A DNA stretch of 64,000 nucleotides from assembly GCF_029277985.1 (NCBI RefSeq), contig NZ_CP119546.1, positions 2,976,001 to 3,040,000 on the forward strand. The letters are read 5' to 3'. Under the pieces are notes generated by a model. That model was not told where the DNA came from. It did not search any database and saw only the letters and a program-made list of their open reading frames with translations. The stretch is from Providencia stuartii (GTDB lineage Bacteria; Pseudomonadota; Gammaproteobacteria; Enterobacterales; Enterobacteriaceae). A program made the position numbers and the translations under genes. Of this stretch, positions 45,358 to 55,651 are shown piece after piece (position 1 is the first letter of the stretch; every line of letters starts with the position of its first letter).

Positions 45358-48300
45358 ATGAAAAATAAAATATCCGCAAGCTTTCCTCGTGGGAAACTAT
45401 TTGTGATTTTTTTACTCTTACTTGTAATTTTATCAATTGTTCTGTTTGTGGCTTATCAATATAAACATTTTGATTTAATGCCGTTCTATATCGGAATATC
45501 TATAGTTAGTGTAATTACTTTATTAGGCATTTATTTTTATCCTATAAAAAATCAATTTTCACAAAAAAAACAACAAAAAGAATTTAAGCCGCAAAGTAGC
45601 TCGATGGATTTAAATATTGAAACTAAAAAATTTAGTCTATTGTATGATGACATTATTCAATCACTACGTCGTCAATACGGCACGTTCTGGCATTCCAAGG
45701 TCTCCATTTACCTTCTCCTCGGCTCCCACTCTGCGGTCGAAAAACTCGCTCCTAGCCTGACGCAAGAAATTTGGCAAGAGTGTGATGGTACCTTACTTAT
45801 TTATGGTGGGGATATTGGTAGTTCGGTAGACACTGAGCGTTTGGATACCCTCAAACAGCTGCGTCGACGTCGCCCGCTCAATGGCGTTATTTGGGTGACA
45901 GAAAACAGCATTTCATCTCAACTTTTAGACAACAAAATTAACTTCACCAACCTGAATACTGCTACAGCTCATAACGCGGGGCGGACTATCCAAAACCTCT
46001 TTCAAACGTTAGGTTGGCGCGCCCCTGTCTGGGTTTGGAGTGTCAGTGATCAACAACAATCCCTTAGTGCAGCAGAAACCCCTTCCATCCTCTGTATGAC
46101 TGAGCCTAATATGTCTGCTGAATCACTTTCACCCAGCCTGCTAAGCCTCATTCCTGCATTAATCGTTAACGGAACTCAAGCGTTACTACGTGAACAAAAA
46201 CACACATACCTGCTTGCTTTAGCACAATTTTTACAAGCTGGAGGAAGCCAACAACTCGCCACTGCATTAGCGCCGCTCAATACACAATTACGTACACTGC
46301 CTTTTTCGGGGATCGCATTTAGCCCTTCGATCAGCCGCGCCAATCAGCAACGTTTACCTAATAGCTGGCATCCTGATATCCGTTGGAGAAGCTGGTTAAA
46401 TGTGCAATCTGAACTGGCAGCAGCTTTACAACCCGCTTCTTTAGGTGTTGATAAGAAACGTATCGTTCAATACGGTGCCGCCACTGCCATGACGCTCTGG
46501 GGCGCAGGTATGATTGTCTCTTACCTTGCCAACCGCCAACTTATTGAAGAAAGCTATCAAAGTGCCACCGTCGCCGCAAATAACCAATTACCTGAAACAG
46601 AACGCCTCAAAGCCCAATATGATTTCCAGCAAACCCTAGGTTTACTCAATCATCGCGAACAAACTTCTGTGCCTTTCTGGCTCCATTTTGGGCTAAACAG
46701 TAATCAGCCACTATTAGCCCATTTATGGCCACTGTATCAGCAAACAGTACTCCCTCCTCTGCGAGATAATATCCGCCAGCAACTTGAGCAACGATTACAA
46801 GCCTATGCCCAATTATCACCAAATAGTGATGAACGTCGCCAAGCTACTCAAAGTGCGTATCAAGATTTAAAAACTTATCTAATGATGAGTACACCAGAGC
46901 GTATGGATCCGACTTTTTTCACCAACAGCGTTCTGACTAACCTTCCCGCACCTAAAGGAATGAATGAAGGAGAATGGCACACACTCGGAAAAGAGTTGTT
47001 AATGTTCTATGCCCAGCAGCTACTCCAACATCCTGAGTGGCAATTAAAATCTAATAATAACCTTATCAATCAAAGTCGCACGTTGCTCATTCGACAAATC
47101 GGCCAACGTAGCGAAAGTGCCTCGTTATATCAAAAGGTGCTTTTGCAAGCACAACATCAATTCCCTGATATGACATTAAATGATATGACTGGCGATACCG
47201 ATGTTAGCTTCTTATTAACTACTGAAGAGTTTGTACCGGGAATTTTCACCCGCAAAGCGTGGGAAGAGTCCATTGAGCCAGCAATCATAAAAACTGTCGA
47301 ATCGCGCCGCAATGAAATTGATTGGGTACTGAGTGATAGCCAGCACGAACTGAGCCAAGAGGTTTCCCCAGAAGTTCTCAAACAGCAGCTAACTGAGCGT
47401 TATTTTGCCGATTTTTCAAGCAGCTGGTTAAACTTTTTGAACAGTCTGCAATGGCGACATACCGAAAGCCTATCCGATACCATTGACCAACTCTCATTAA
47501 TGAGCGATGTTCGCCAGTCCCCCGTAATTGCACTGATGAATACCCTTGCTTACCAAGGTAAAACTGGGCGTCAAACAGAAAAACTGGCTGACTCTTTTGT
47601 CAACTCAGCTAAAGAACTTCTCAACAAAGAACAAAAACCGGTAATCAGCCAAAAAGCCGAGTTTACGGGACCATTGGAAAACACCTTCGCTCCCATTCTG
47701 AACTTTGTCGAGCCGCAAGCCAACTCTCAAGCTGGCGATAACCTCAGTTTGCAAGCCTATTTAACCCGTATCACTCGCGTACGATTAAAACTACAGCAAG
47801 TGGTCAATGCCCCCGATCCACAAGCGATGTCCCAATCCTTTGCTCAAAGCATTTTAGAAGGAAAAAGCGTTGATTTTTCCGAAACACGAGATATGGGTAG
47901 CTTGATAGCCGCCAGTTTTGGACAAGAGTGGCAAAGTTTTGGTGATGCACTGTTAGTGGAACCTATGACCCAAGCTTGGCAACAATTACTGACACCAACC
48001 GCTCAAGGCATCAATAGCGAATGGAAAAATGCCATTGTCAATGAATGGAATAACGCCTTTGGTGGGCGCTACCCACTCAAAGAGACCCAAAGTAATATTT
48101 CTTTGCCTTTGATGGCACAATACCTGCGCCCTGACAGTGGCCGTATTCAGCGCTTCTTAGAAACTCGTTTGCAAGGCGTTTTACGTAAAGAAGGGAATCA
48201 CTGGGTGCCAAATAGTACTAATGCGCAAGGGCTACACTTTAATCCCGCATTTTTGAAAGCGTTAAACACGCTCACTGAATTAGGCGATGTAGCCTTCGCC

Positions 48301-48714
48301 AATGGAGAAGCACGCCTCTATTTTGAGCTACGTCCGGGAACTAGTAAACAGGTGATGCAAACCATATTGGTGATTGATAAGCAAAAACTTACCTACGATA
48401 ACCAATTCCCGCAATGGCAACGCTTTGTGTGGCCTGCCGATACAGTTGCGTCCGGTGCATCACTTTCTTGGATGGCGACTTCGACGGGAACACGACTCTA
48501 TGGCGATTACCCTGGAGTATGGGGTTTTATTCGTTTACTTGAAACTGCCCATGTTGCCCCCTATGCGGGAAGCACCAGTAGCTATACTGTGACATGGAAA
48601 ACACCTGATGGTAGCACGCTCAATTATCAACTTCGCACTGAAATGGGCCAAGGCCCACTGGCATTATTAAAACTTCGCAACTTTGTACTGCCAGAAAAAA
48701 TCTTCTTGGATTAG
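45358..48714 (+). CDS. tssM: T6SS membrane-complex protein TssM (IcmF family)
   Basis: The ATG at 45358, with AGG upstream, gives 1118 residues. Membrane helices lie at about 10-32, 38-56 and 375-392 (YGAATAMTLWGAGMIVSYL). The large periplasmic part follows, ending in the IcmF C-terminal domain (GDYPGVWGFIRLLETAHV, PLALLKLRNFVLPEKIFLD). Where most TssM proteins have a Walker A loop, this one reads LLLGSHSAVEKLAP (about 117-130), without the GKT element. The downstream DALLVEPMTQAWQQLL is typical. It spans the inner membrane and contacts TssJ. The first 80 residues are markedly AT-rich compared with the rest. Confidence 0.94.
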   Translation: MKNKISASFPRGKLFVIFLLLLVILSIVLFVAYQYKHFDLMPFYIGISIVSVITLLGIYFYPIKNQFSQKKQQKEFKPQSSSMDLNIETKKFSLLYDDIIQSLRRQYGTFWHSKVSIYLLLGSHSAVEKLAPSLTQEIWQECDGTLLIYGGDIGSSVDTERLDTLKQLRRRRPLNGVIWVTENSISSQLLDNKINFTNLNTATAHNAGRTIQNLFQTLGWRAPVWVWSVSDQQQSLSAAETPSILCMTEPNMSAESLSPSLLSLIPALIVNGTQALLREQKHTYLLALAQFLQAGGSQQLATALAPLNTQLRTLPFSGIAFSPSISRANQQRLPNSWHPDIRWRSWLNVQSELAAALQPASLGVDKKRIVQYGAATAMTLWGAGMIVSYLANRQLIEESYQSATVAANNQLPETERLKAQYDFQQTLGLLNHREQTSVPFWLHFGLNSNQPLLAHLWPLYQQTVLPPLRDNIRQQLEQRLQAYAQLSPNSDERRQATQSAYQDLKTYLMMSTPERMDPTFFTNSVLTNLPAPKGMNEGEWHTLGKELLMFYAQQLLQHPEWQLKSNNNLINQSRTLLIRQIGQRSESASLYQKVLLQAQHQFPDMTLNDMTGDTDVSFLLTTEEFVPGIFTRKAWEESIEPAIIKTVESRRNEIDWVLSDSQHELSQEVSPEVLKQQLTERYFADFSSSWLNFLNSLQWRHTESLSDTIDQLSLMSDVRQSPVIALMNTLAYQGKTGRQTEKLADSFVNSAKELLNKEQKPVISQKAEFTGPLENTFAPILNFVEPQANSQAGDNLSLQAYLTRITRVRLKLQQVVNAPDPQAMSQSFAQSILEGKSVDFSETRDMGSLIAASFGQEWQSFGDALLVEPMTQAWQQLLTPTAQGINSEWKNAIVNEWNNAFGGRYPLKETQSNISLPLMAQYLRPDSGRIQRFLETRLQGVLRKEGNHWVPNSTNAQGLHFNPAFLKALNTLTELGDVAFANGEARLYFELRPGTSKQVMQTILVIDKQKLTYDNQFPQWQRFVWPADTVASGASLSWMATSTGTRLYGDYPGVWGFIRLLETAHVAPYAGSTSSYTVTWKTPDGSTLNYQLRTEMGQGPLALLKLRNFVLPEKIFLD

Positions 48715-48734
48715 TCCTAATAGGAAATTGTTAC

Positions 48735-50345
48735 ATGCCTTTAATGACTGCATTACGCACAGCCTGCTTTACAGGTAACCCACTTGCTGCGGATCAATTA
48801 GTAGAACAACAAGTTGTGTTGTGGGAACGCTGGTTACTGCCTATTACTCCCGAAAAGCCAATTGGAGAAGATCCTGGCTATGATGATGACTTCGAACGCA
48901 TGAAAGAAGAAGTCAATAAACTGTCAGGATCAGATACCGAATTGATTTGTTCCCTTGCCGAAAATCTTCTGACTAACAGGTGTAAGGATGCACGTGTTGT
49001 TACTTACTACGTTTGGGCGCGATTACATCGAGAAGGCGAAAAAGGTTTAGCCGACGGATTAGGTTTACTCGCTGGGTTACTTCGCCGTTACCATGATACC
49101 TTATTACCAAGCCGCCCAAATAGTCGGAAATTAGCCATTGAATGGCTTGCAGGTCAACGTGTTATTGATAGCTTGTCTCTCTACCCTGAAGTGGATAGCA
49201 ACGAGTTTTCTCGCATCGTCGCACTACTTGGAGCTATTACTGAAGAATTTACGGCATGGGATGAAGCGAGTCGCCCTAACCTCAGTCCACTACTACGAGC
49301 ATTGGAAAACCGACTCGCCCAATCGGGGGGAGCGAATACTGTTGTTCCGCAGAATATCAAAGCTGCTGAAAATATATCCTCCAAACAAACGGCTTCAGGC
49401 ATCAGCACAATTGCCCCTATCCAATCGGGTCGAGAGTTACTGGATCAAGCTAAAGTATTAGCGAATTATCTACGTAACCAACCCAATGGTTGGCTATCCG
49501 GTCATCGACTGATGAAATCAGTACGTTGGGATACCCTACACCAGTCTCCTCCTCAAAATCAGCAAGGTTGTACTCGACTTGCCCCTCCACGCTCAGATGC
49601 CAGAGCGCAATTAAAACGTTTATATTTACAACAAAATTGGCTAGAGCTAACTGAGCAAGCTGACCGATTATTTGCCGAGGGTGTTAACCATTTTTGGTTA
49701 GATGTGCAGTGGTATTTACATCAAGCATTGAGTAAATCACCTGCACCTTGGGATGGTTGGGCGGACGTGATTGCGTCTGATTTAAAACAATTTTTACTTC
49801 GTTTGCCTGGATTAGAAAATCTCGCTTGGGAAGATGGCACTCCTTTTGCCGATGAAGTCACATTAGCTTGGATCAAACAACATATCCTTGAAGAGAATAT
49901 GCAATCCCTACACCATATACCCACTCAAGATACCGATGAAGGGGATAACGGTTCCATATTTGCGTTAGAACAAGAAGCCTTAACCCAAGCCGACATGGAA
50001 GGCGTGGAGGCCGCTTTAGCGTGGTTAATGTCTCGTCCGCATATACAAACCTCCCGCCAAAAATGGTTATTGCAACTGGTGATGGCAAGAGTCGCAGAGC
50101 AATTTGCTCGCCATGATTTAGCCTTGAATTTACTGCGAGAATTAGACCATCGCGCTGAACAAATGCACCTTTCTGATTGGGAACCTCATTTTATTTTCGA
50201 AATCAAAGCGCGCCAGTTACATTTACTACGAGGAAAATGCCAACGTAACACCCCAGATAAAGCCGACTTACATCATCAAATGACAGATTTACTCGCTCAA
50301 TTAACACGGTTAGACCCCGTGAGAGCACTCGTACTTTATCCTTAA
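48735..50345 (+). CDS. tssA: T6SS assembly protein TssA
   Basis: The 536-residue protein has an N-terminal ImpA_N domain (about 15-150, with GEDPGYDDDFERMKEEVNKLSG), a linker rich in Q, S and A (about 205-235), and a C-terminal VasJ-like helical domain (about 290-530). TssA coordinates baseplate docking and sheath/tube extension. The gene follows tssM by 20 bases with AGGAAA upstream and starts the run tssA-F-G-J-E. By architecture it resembles the longer TssA forms with the VasJ-like tail. Confidence 0.92.
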   Translation: MPLMTALRTACFTGNPLAADQLVEQQVVLWERWLLPITPEKPIGEDPGYDDDFERMKEEVNKLSGSDTELICSLAENLLTNRCKDARVVTYYVWARLHREGEKGLADGLGLLAGLLRRYHDTLLPSRPNSRKLAIEWLAGQRVIDSLSLYPEVDSNEFSRIVALLGAITEEFTAWDEASRPNLSPLLRALENRLAQSGGANTVVPQNIKAAENISSKQTASGISTIAPIQSGRELLDQAKVLANYLRNQPNGWLSGHRLMKSVRWDTLHQSPPQNQQGCTRLAPPRSDARAQLKRLYLQQNWLELTEQADRLFAEGVNHFWLDVQWYLHQALSKSPAPWDGWADVIASDLKQFLLRLPGLENLAWEDGTPFADEVTLAWIKQHILEENMQSLHHIPTQDTDEGDNGSIFALEQEALTQADMEGVEAALAWLMSRPHIQTSRQKWLLQLVMARVAEQFARHDLALNLLRELDHRAEQMHLSDWEPHFIFEIKARQLHLLRGKCQRNTPDKADLHHQMTDLLAQLTRLDPVRALVLYP

Positions 50346-50385
50346 AATTAACACTATTAAACTTGATGAACGGAGAGTCACGCTA

Positions 50386-52137
50386 ATGGATGATTTAACC
50401 CTTCGCTACTATGATGCCGAAATGCGATATTTGCGTGAAGCAGCGAAAGAGTTCGCTCAAGCTCACCCTGATCGCGCAGCGTTATTAGATTTAGATAAAG
50501 CCGGAACTCCCGATCCTTTTGTAGAACGACTCTTTGAAGGTTTTGCCTTTTCAATGGGGCAACTTCGTCAAAAAATTGATGATGATTTGCCAGAGTTAAC
50601 GGAAGGACTAGTAAGTCTGTTATGGCCACATTACTTGCAAACAATTCCATCTCTGTCAATTGTTGAGCTATCGCCGGATATTCAGGAAATGAAGCTTTCA
50701 TCAGTGATCCCTGCTGGCTTTGAAGTGCTTTCACGTCCTATAGGCCCCAAAAAAACCGTATGCCGCTACCGTACAACACGCGATTTAACACTCAACCCAA
50801 TTGCCTTATCGGAGGTCAATTTATCCACTGAGCCCGACGGTCGCTCAGTTTTGCGTTTGCGTTTCGACTGTGCAAAGCTAGCAGACTGGAAACAAATTTC
50901 CCTTAATACAATTTCTTTTTATTTGGCTGGCGATGTGCCAACCACATATGCACTCCACTTAGCGCTAACAAAGCAAGTTGCAGCAACCTATATTCGTTTG
51001 CCTTCTTCACCTGATCGTATTCGTTTACCATACTGGTTTTCACCAGGTGGATTTGCCGAAGAAGACCGTCTTTGGCCAAAAGCCGATAGTACCTTTAGCG
51101 GTTATCAATTACTGCTTGAGTATTTTTCTTTTCGTGAAAAGTTTTTTTTCGTCAACTTGAAAGGACTGGGGGAAATCCAGCTCCCCACAGAGCTTAGCCA
51201 TTTTGAGTTGGATATTGTGCTTAACACACAATGGGATAGTGACATCCCGTTAAGTATAGATAATTTAAAACTACATAGCGTTCCAGTAATTAATTTATTC
51301 AATGTTGAGGCCGACCCACTCACTGTAAACGGATTAGAAAGTGAATATTTACTGCGTCCTCGCCGCTTGCAAGATGGGCATACAGAAATTTATGCTGTCG
51401 ATAAGGTTCATGGCACACGACGAGGAGAGCATATTCATTATGTGCCTTTTAGTAGTTTTCGCCATCGTGGAGGTATGCTACGTCACAATGCTCCTGAGCA
51501 TTACTACCATACGCGAATTAAGCGTGGCGTAAACGGTTTGCATGACACTTGGTTAATTTTAGGTGGAGAGCGTGAACCCCCAATCGCATCCCTTGAAAGC
51601 GAAACACTATCTCTACAATTAACAGGTACGAACGGGCAGCTTCCTCGCAAATCACTACAGAGTACAATACTCGATAGAACTGAAGAAACCTTACAAACCC
51701 ACTTAAGGGTGCATAACTTATGCAAACCGACCTTACCATGCTATCCCCCCGCTGAAGATAGGTTTCACTGGCGTGTATTAAGCCATCTCGGTGCTAGCTT
51801 TCTTAATATGATGGACAATGTGGATGTGTTACGTGGCACTTTGGCGCTTTATGATTGGCGAGAAGATGATCTCAACAGCCGTAAACTCGACGCCATGTTC
51901 CATGTTGAACAGCATCTTATCGAACGTTTTGAGAAAGGTTTTCTGCAACGTGGTATTGCTATTGACATCACTCTCGACAGTAGTGGTTTTAATGGTGATG
52001 GGGATATCCATCTTTTTGGTGAAATGCTTAATCGCTTTTTTGCTCTCTATACTGATGTACACCTATTTAATCAACTGACTTTACATATTGTACCGACAGG
52101 AAATAGCCTAACATGGACAGAGAATCACCCTCAGTAA
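50386..52137 (+). CDS. tssF: T6SS baseplate protein TssF
   Basis: The 583-residue protein shows the TssF/ImpG pattern: LRYYDAEMRYLREAAKEFAQAHP, DPFVERLFEGFAF, LTEGLVSLLWPHYLQTIPSLSIV and the C-terminal HLFGEMLNRFFALYTDVHLFNQL. It forms the baseplate wedge with TssG and TssE. GGAGAG precedes the ATG. It overlaps tssG by 25 bases. Confidence 0.95.
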   Translation: MDDLTLRYYDAEMRYLREAAKEFAQAHPDRAALLDLDKAGTPDPFVERLFEGFAFSMGQLRQKIDDDLPELTEGLVSLLWPHYLQTIPSLSIVELSPDIQEMKLSSVIPAGFEVLSRPIGPKKTVCRYRTTRDLTLNPIALSEVNLSTEPDGRSVLRLRFDCAKLADWKQISLNTISFYLAGDVPTTYALHLALTKQVAATYIRLPSSPDRIRLPYWFSPGGFAEEDRLWPKADSTFSGYQLLLEYFSFREKFFFVNLKGLGEIQLPTELSHFELDIVLNTQWDSDIPLSIDNLKLHSVPVINLFNVEADPLTVNGLESEYLLRPRRLQDGHTEIYAVDKVHGTRRGEHIHYVPFSSFRHRGGMLRHNAPEHYYHTRIKRGVNGLHDTWLILGGEREPPIASLESETLSLQLTGTNGQLPRKSLQSTILDRTEETLQTHLRVHNLCKPTLPCYPPAEDRFHWRVLSHLGASFLNMMDNVDVLRGTLALYDWREDDLNSRKLDAMFHVEQHLIERFEKGFLQRGIAIDITLDSSGFNGDGDIHLFGEMLNRFFALYTDVHLFNQLTLHIVPTGNSLTWTENHPQ

Positions 52138-53204
52138 ATCAAATTATTGATGCTCTTGGGGCACGCCTTCCGTTAGTTAATTTCTATCGGTTTTGTCAAC
52201 TTCTAGAGCAGTATAATCAGCAACACCTACCTTTAGGTAGCACTCAAGATCCAAAAACAGACGCCATTCGCTTTCGCCCTCATCGCGGAATGGGATTTCC
52301 AGTCACTGAAATTAAAGGGCTGGATATTGAAGATAGATATCGAAACAGCTCCGTTCCCAGTATTCGAACCACTTTTTTAGGCTTATATGGTATAACGTCT
52401 CCACTACCAACTGCCTATATTGATGACATAGCGCAGAGGCGAGAAGGCACTGAATCACTCACCGATTTTCTAGATATTTTTAACCATCGGCTCATCACCC
52501 AGTTTTATCGCATATGGCGTAAATATTCCTATCCAGCCACTTTTTTAGCGGGTGGTAAAGATGAAACTTCCCAGTATTTATATGGATTAATCGGCTTAGG
52601 TATCCCAGGAACAGCGCAGCATATTCAAGCACCACTATCGCGCTTTTTAGCTTTACTCGGCACATTACGTTTTCCGACGCGCACTGCTGAAGGCGTCATT
52701 TCACTAGTGAAATTACTCGCTCCTGATACTCAGGTACAAGTAAAACCTCATGACCCGAGACGTATTGAGCAAGAAAGTCTATCAAAGCTATCTTGTCAAA
52801 AACCAATGACATTAATCAACAAACCCGTTTTAGGTCAGTATGCAACGGATGTAAATAGTCAAATCTTAATTATGTTACAAACAGATAACCTTAATGAGGC
52901 ACGCAACTGGCTACCTGATGGGCAGTTGTATCAGGATTTACTCGCGTTACTTCATGTCTATCTTGGTTCGCGCGTTAATGCTCGACTCAGCCTAAAATTA
53001 CCGAGATCATTATTACCTAATGCAGCGTTAAGTACACAATCTCATCAAGGAGTACAACTAGGCCGCACTGCGGCCATGGGCGCATTAAACCCTCAAGCTA
53101 ACCTTAATGACCCTTTGATTGTGTTAAATTTGGGGCGCTATCAGCGATTGACTCCTTCACCACAACCTATACCCACCACAAATTATGCTAATTATCGATT
53201 TTAA
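52113..53204 (+). CDS. tssG: T6SS baseplate protein TssG
   Basis: The 363-residue protein is a TssG/ImpH family member: FRPHRGMGFPVTEI, TTFLGLYGITSPLPTAYIDDIAQR, FLDIFNHRLITQFYRIWRKY and the C-terminal GRTAAMGALNP region. It wraps TssF in the baseplate wedge. The start lies inside tssF with AGGA upstream, indicating coupled translation. Confidence 0.94.
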   Translation: MDRESPSVNQIIDALGARLPLVNFYRFCQLLEQYNQQHLPLGSTQDPKTDAIRFRPHRGMGFPVTEIKGLDIEDRYRNSSVPSIRTTFLGLYGITSPLPTAYIDDIAQRREGTESLTDFLDIFNHRLITQFYRIWRKYSYPATFLAGGKDETSQYLYGLIGLGIPGTAQHIQAPLSRFLALLGTLRFPTRTAEGVISLVKLLAPDTQVQVKPHDPRRIEQESLSKLSCQKPMTLINKPVLGQYATDVNSQILIMLQTDNLNEARNWLPDGQLYQDLLALLHVYLGSRVNARLSLKLPRSLLPNAALSTQSHQGVQLGRTAAMGALNPQANLNDPLIVLNLGRYQRLTPSPQPIPTTNYANYRF

Positions 53205-53219
53205 TTTTGGAATATATTC

Positions 53220-53759
53220 ATGAAACAGAGACTTTTATTGTCATTTTTCGGTAAAGCTTTATTGTTAATCGCCACGATAAACCTCACGGCTTGTGGGCTC
53301 ACCCAAATGGTCAGTGATGGTACTCGTAGTGCTGCAAACGCGATTTTCTACAAACAAGTCAAAGTTGTACACTTAGATTTTGTTGCACGAGAAGCCTTAA
53401 ATACCGATGATACTGGCACCTCGCTATCAACCATTATCCGTGTTTATCAACTAAAAAATTTCGAAAGCTTTGCAGAAAGCGACTATGCCACACTTTTCGC
53501 TAAAGATAGCCAAGTACTCAAATCCTCATTAGTTACACAAAAAGACCTGCGAATTCGTCCTGGTGAATCGATTTCTCTCGATATGCCCCTCGAAAAAGAG
53601 GCTGAATTTGTCGCGGTTGCTGCTATGTTCCATCATCCCGACCTTGTGACAGACAACTGGCGAGTAATTATTCCTAAAAAACGTTTACTACCTGATGAGC
53701 CTCGCCTACTTACTCTTCTCGATAACACTATGACTTTAAAGCCACTCGGAGAAAAATGA
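53220..53759 (+). CDS. tssJ: T6SS outer-membrane lipoprotein TssJ
   Basis: The 179-residue protein has a lipoprotein signal (LLLIATINLTAC, modified cysteine C25). The TssJ/VasD domain follows: VKVVHLDFVAREALNTDDTGTSLSTIIRVYQL and ESISLDMPLEKEAEFVAVAAMF (each read in parts), with ATLFAKDSQVL between. It anchors the TssM C-terminus to the outer membrane. It overlaps the tssE start by four bases. Confidence 0.93.
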   Translation: MKQRLLLSFFGKALLLIATINLTACGLTQMVSDGTRSAANAIFYKQVKVVHLDFVAREALNTDDTGTSLSTIIRVYQLKNFESFAESDYATLFAKDSQVLKSSLVTQKDLRIRPGESISLDMPLEKEAEFVAVAAMFHHPDLVTDNWRVIIPKKRLLPDEPRLLTLLDNTMTLKPLGEK

Positions 53760-54190
53760 TCATGTCCCAACCTTCGCTGTATGAAATGTTGACGGGCTAC
53801 TTTGCTGGGGGGCTAATGATTGATGACATTCCTGAACACGATCAGGTGATCCTTTCTGTCATGGATAATATCCGTCGTATCCTTAACGCACGCGCAGGTA
53901 GCATTGAGCACCTGCCTGATTATGGTTTGCCTGATATGAGCAAACTTATCCAAGGGCTTCCCGGAACAGCTCATAATATGATGAATCTTTTATCAAAAAC
54001 GCTACTAAAGTATGAACCGAGGATCAAGTCACTCTCATTAGTGTTATTGCCACAAAATAGTTTTGGGACACTACGTTATGCCCTTGAGGTGGAACTATAT
54101 GAAAAAGGGTTGATCCGCTATGGTACTGAGTTTGTACCTGATGGACGTATTCTACTCCATCATTTAAAAAAACAATTTGACACAATTTAA
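53756..54190 (+). CDS. tssE: T6SS baseplate protein TssE (gp25-like)
   Basis: The 144-residue protein has the gp25-like pattern: QVILSVMDNIRRILNARAG, EHLPDYGLPDMSKL and the C-terminal RYALEVELYEKGL. It links wedge and sheath. A start at 53756 overlaps tssJ; an ATG two codons later (53762) has better spacing from GGAG and may be used. Confidence 0.92.
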   Translation: MIMSQPSLYEMLTGYFAGGLMIDDIPEHDQVILSVMDNIRRILNARAGSIEHLPDYGLPDMSKLIQGLPGTAHNMMNLLSKTLLKYEPRIKSLSLVLLPQNSFGTLRYALEVELYEKGLIRYGTEFVPDGRILLHHLKKQFDTI

Positions 54191-54243
54191 TTTCTACCAA
54201 GTGTGCTTTTTTCTTCGATTTAGACCAACAATTGCATGAGACG

Positions 54244-55599
54244 ATGATGACCCCTGATTTGAACACATTACGCCTAGGCGGCGACCCACGCACATTAGCT
54301 GATTTTTCTGCTCTAAAAAATGAACTAAATAAACGCTTTCACCCTGCTCGTCCCGATATTGACTGGACGCGTGCACATGAGCTGTGCTTATCCTTATTCA
54401 ATCAAAACGGGGCTGACTTACAAACTTGTGCTTGGTTTACCTTAATTCGCCAACACCAAAACGGTATTGTTGGCCTCAATGAAGGCCTCATTCTACTTCA
54501 ACATTTATTGAATCAGCACTGGCAAGGGCTCTGGCCGCAACAAATTCACGCTCGTGTTGAAATTCTGGCGACACTGAGTCAACAATTAATCACTGGATTA
54601 CGAAGTCATCCCCCTGTCTATACCGACCTTTCTGCACTTTACCAAGCCGAATCTCACCTCAAACAGATTGGACAGTTGCTACAAACTCTAGAATTAAAAC
54701 ACCTTACCCAACTAGAACGGCTGCACAACTTACTGACAACTCAAGCAAAACAATTAGAAAGCACCGATGCGCCAGACAGTGGTTTTATCCCACCAACACC
54801 GTTACAGATACCAAAAGTCCCCCCTACTACGTTTCATGCCAATATCGCGACAACACCTGTATCGATTAAGGCTAATGCAACCATTAGTACTGCGCCTCCC
54901 ACTAAGCCATCTTATCGTAAGGGACTTTGTATTGGGATCGCTTTGGGCACCGTTCTTACAGGGACACTTTGTGCTGGGGCATTATATATTCTCCATCCAC
55001 CAGTCAATAACCATATCTTAGCGCAAGTACTACCCCAATTACCTGAATTTACACCTAATATTGCATCGATAATTGAGCAACAATTACAACCTAATCCAAA
55101 CCAAACAACTTCTTTTTCTAATGAGAAACTGAGTGCTATTGACCGCTATCTAACCGAACTGGGCGCGGTATCACCGATTTGGGCACAGCAATATAGCTGG
55201 AATATGGTCAATTACCTGACAACTCAATTTGGCACTCAACCTGAAGTGCGCGTATTGAATGATAAATGGCTACAAGCCATGCAGATCAATGCCGTTTCAG
55301 CAACGCAAATGAGGCAGTGGTCTCAGGGAATGGAGCAGCTTAATCATTTGAGTGAACGATTGGACAAATTAGACGGTAAACCGCGCAGCTACATCACGGG
55401 CTCTGAACTAAAAACGATTATTTTTACTGCTCGCCAGCATTTTAATCAAGGTTTACCCCTTGAGGAAGAACTTCGCCGCTTGGAAGAGCGGCAAGCACAA
55501 GGTGTGGTACCTGAATCGGAATACCAACGTATCGATACCCATTTTAAACAATTACTGAATCGATATGCGTTGTTACGCGATACGCAGGAAAAATCATGA
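54244..55599 (+). CDS. VasL-like T6SS protein (ImpA_N domain plus membrane helix)
   Basis: From the ATG at 54244 the protein has about 451 residues. An N-terminal ImpA_N domain (about 1-150: LRLGGDPRTLADFSALKNELN, then HPARPDIDWTRAHELCLSLF) precedes a proline/threonine-rich linker. One membrane helix lies at about 228-250 (GLCIGIALGTVLTGTLCAGA), with a helical C-terminal VasL-type domain after it. Such TssA-related proteins (VasL/TagA class) sit at the distal sheath end or the opposing membrane in some systems. It closes the core locus after tssE. Confidence 0.82.
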   Translation: MMTPDLNTLRLGGDPRTLADFSALKNELNKRFHPARPDIDWTRAHELCLSLFNQNGADLQTCAWFTLIRQHQNGIVGLNEGLILLQHLLNQHWQGLWPQQIHARVEILATLSQQLITGLRSHPPVYTDLSALYQAESHLKQIGQLLQTLELKHLTQLERLHNLLTTQAKQLESTDAPDSGFIPPTPLQIPKVPPTTFHANIATTPVSIKANATISTAPPTKPSYRKGLCIGIALGTVLTGTLCAGALYILHPPVNNHILAQVLPQLPEFTPNIASIIEQQLQPNPNQTTSFSNEKLSAIDRYLTELGAVSPIWAQQYSWNMVNYLTTQFGTQPEVRVLNDKWLQAMQINAVSATQMRQWSQGMEQLNHLSERLDKLDGKPRSYITGSELKTIIFTARQHFNQGLPLEEELRRLEERQAQGVVPESEYQRIDTHFKQLLNRYALLRDTQEKS

Positions 55600-55651
55600 A
55601 TATCCTATCACTTACATTTAAGCCAACTGCTTTCATTCATGGGGTAAAAAA

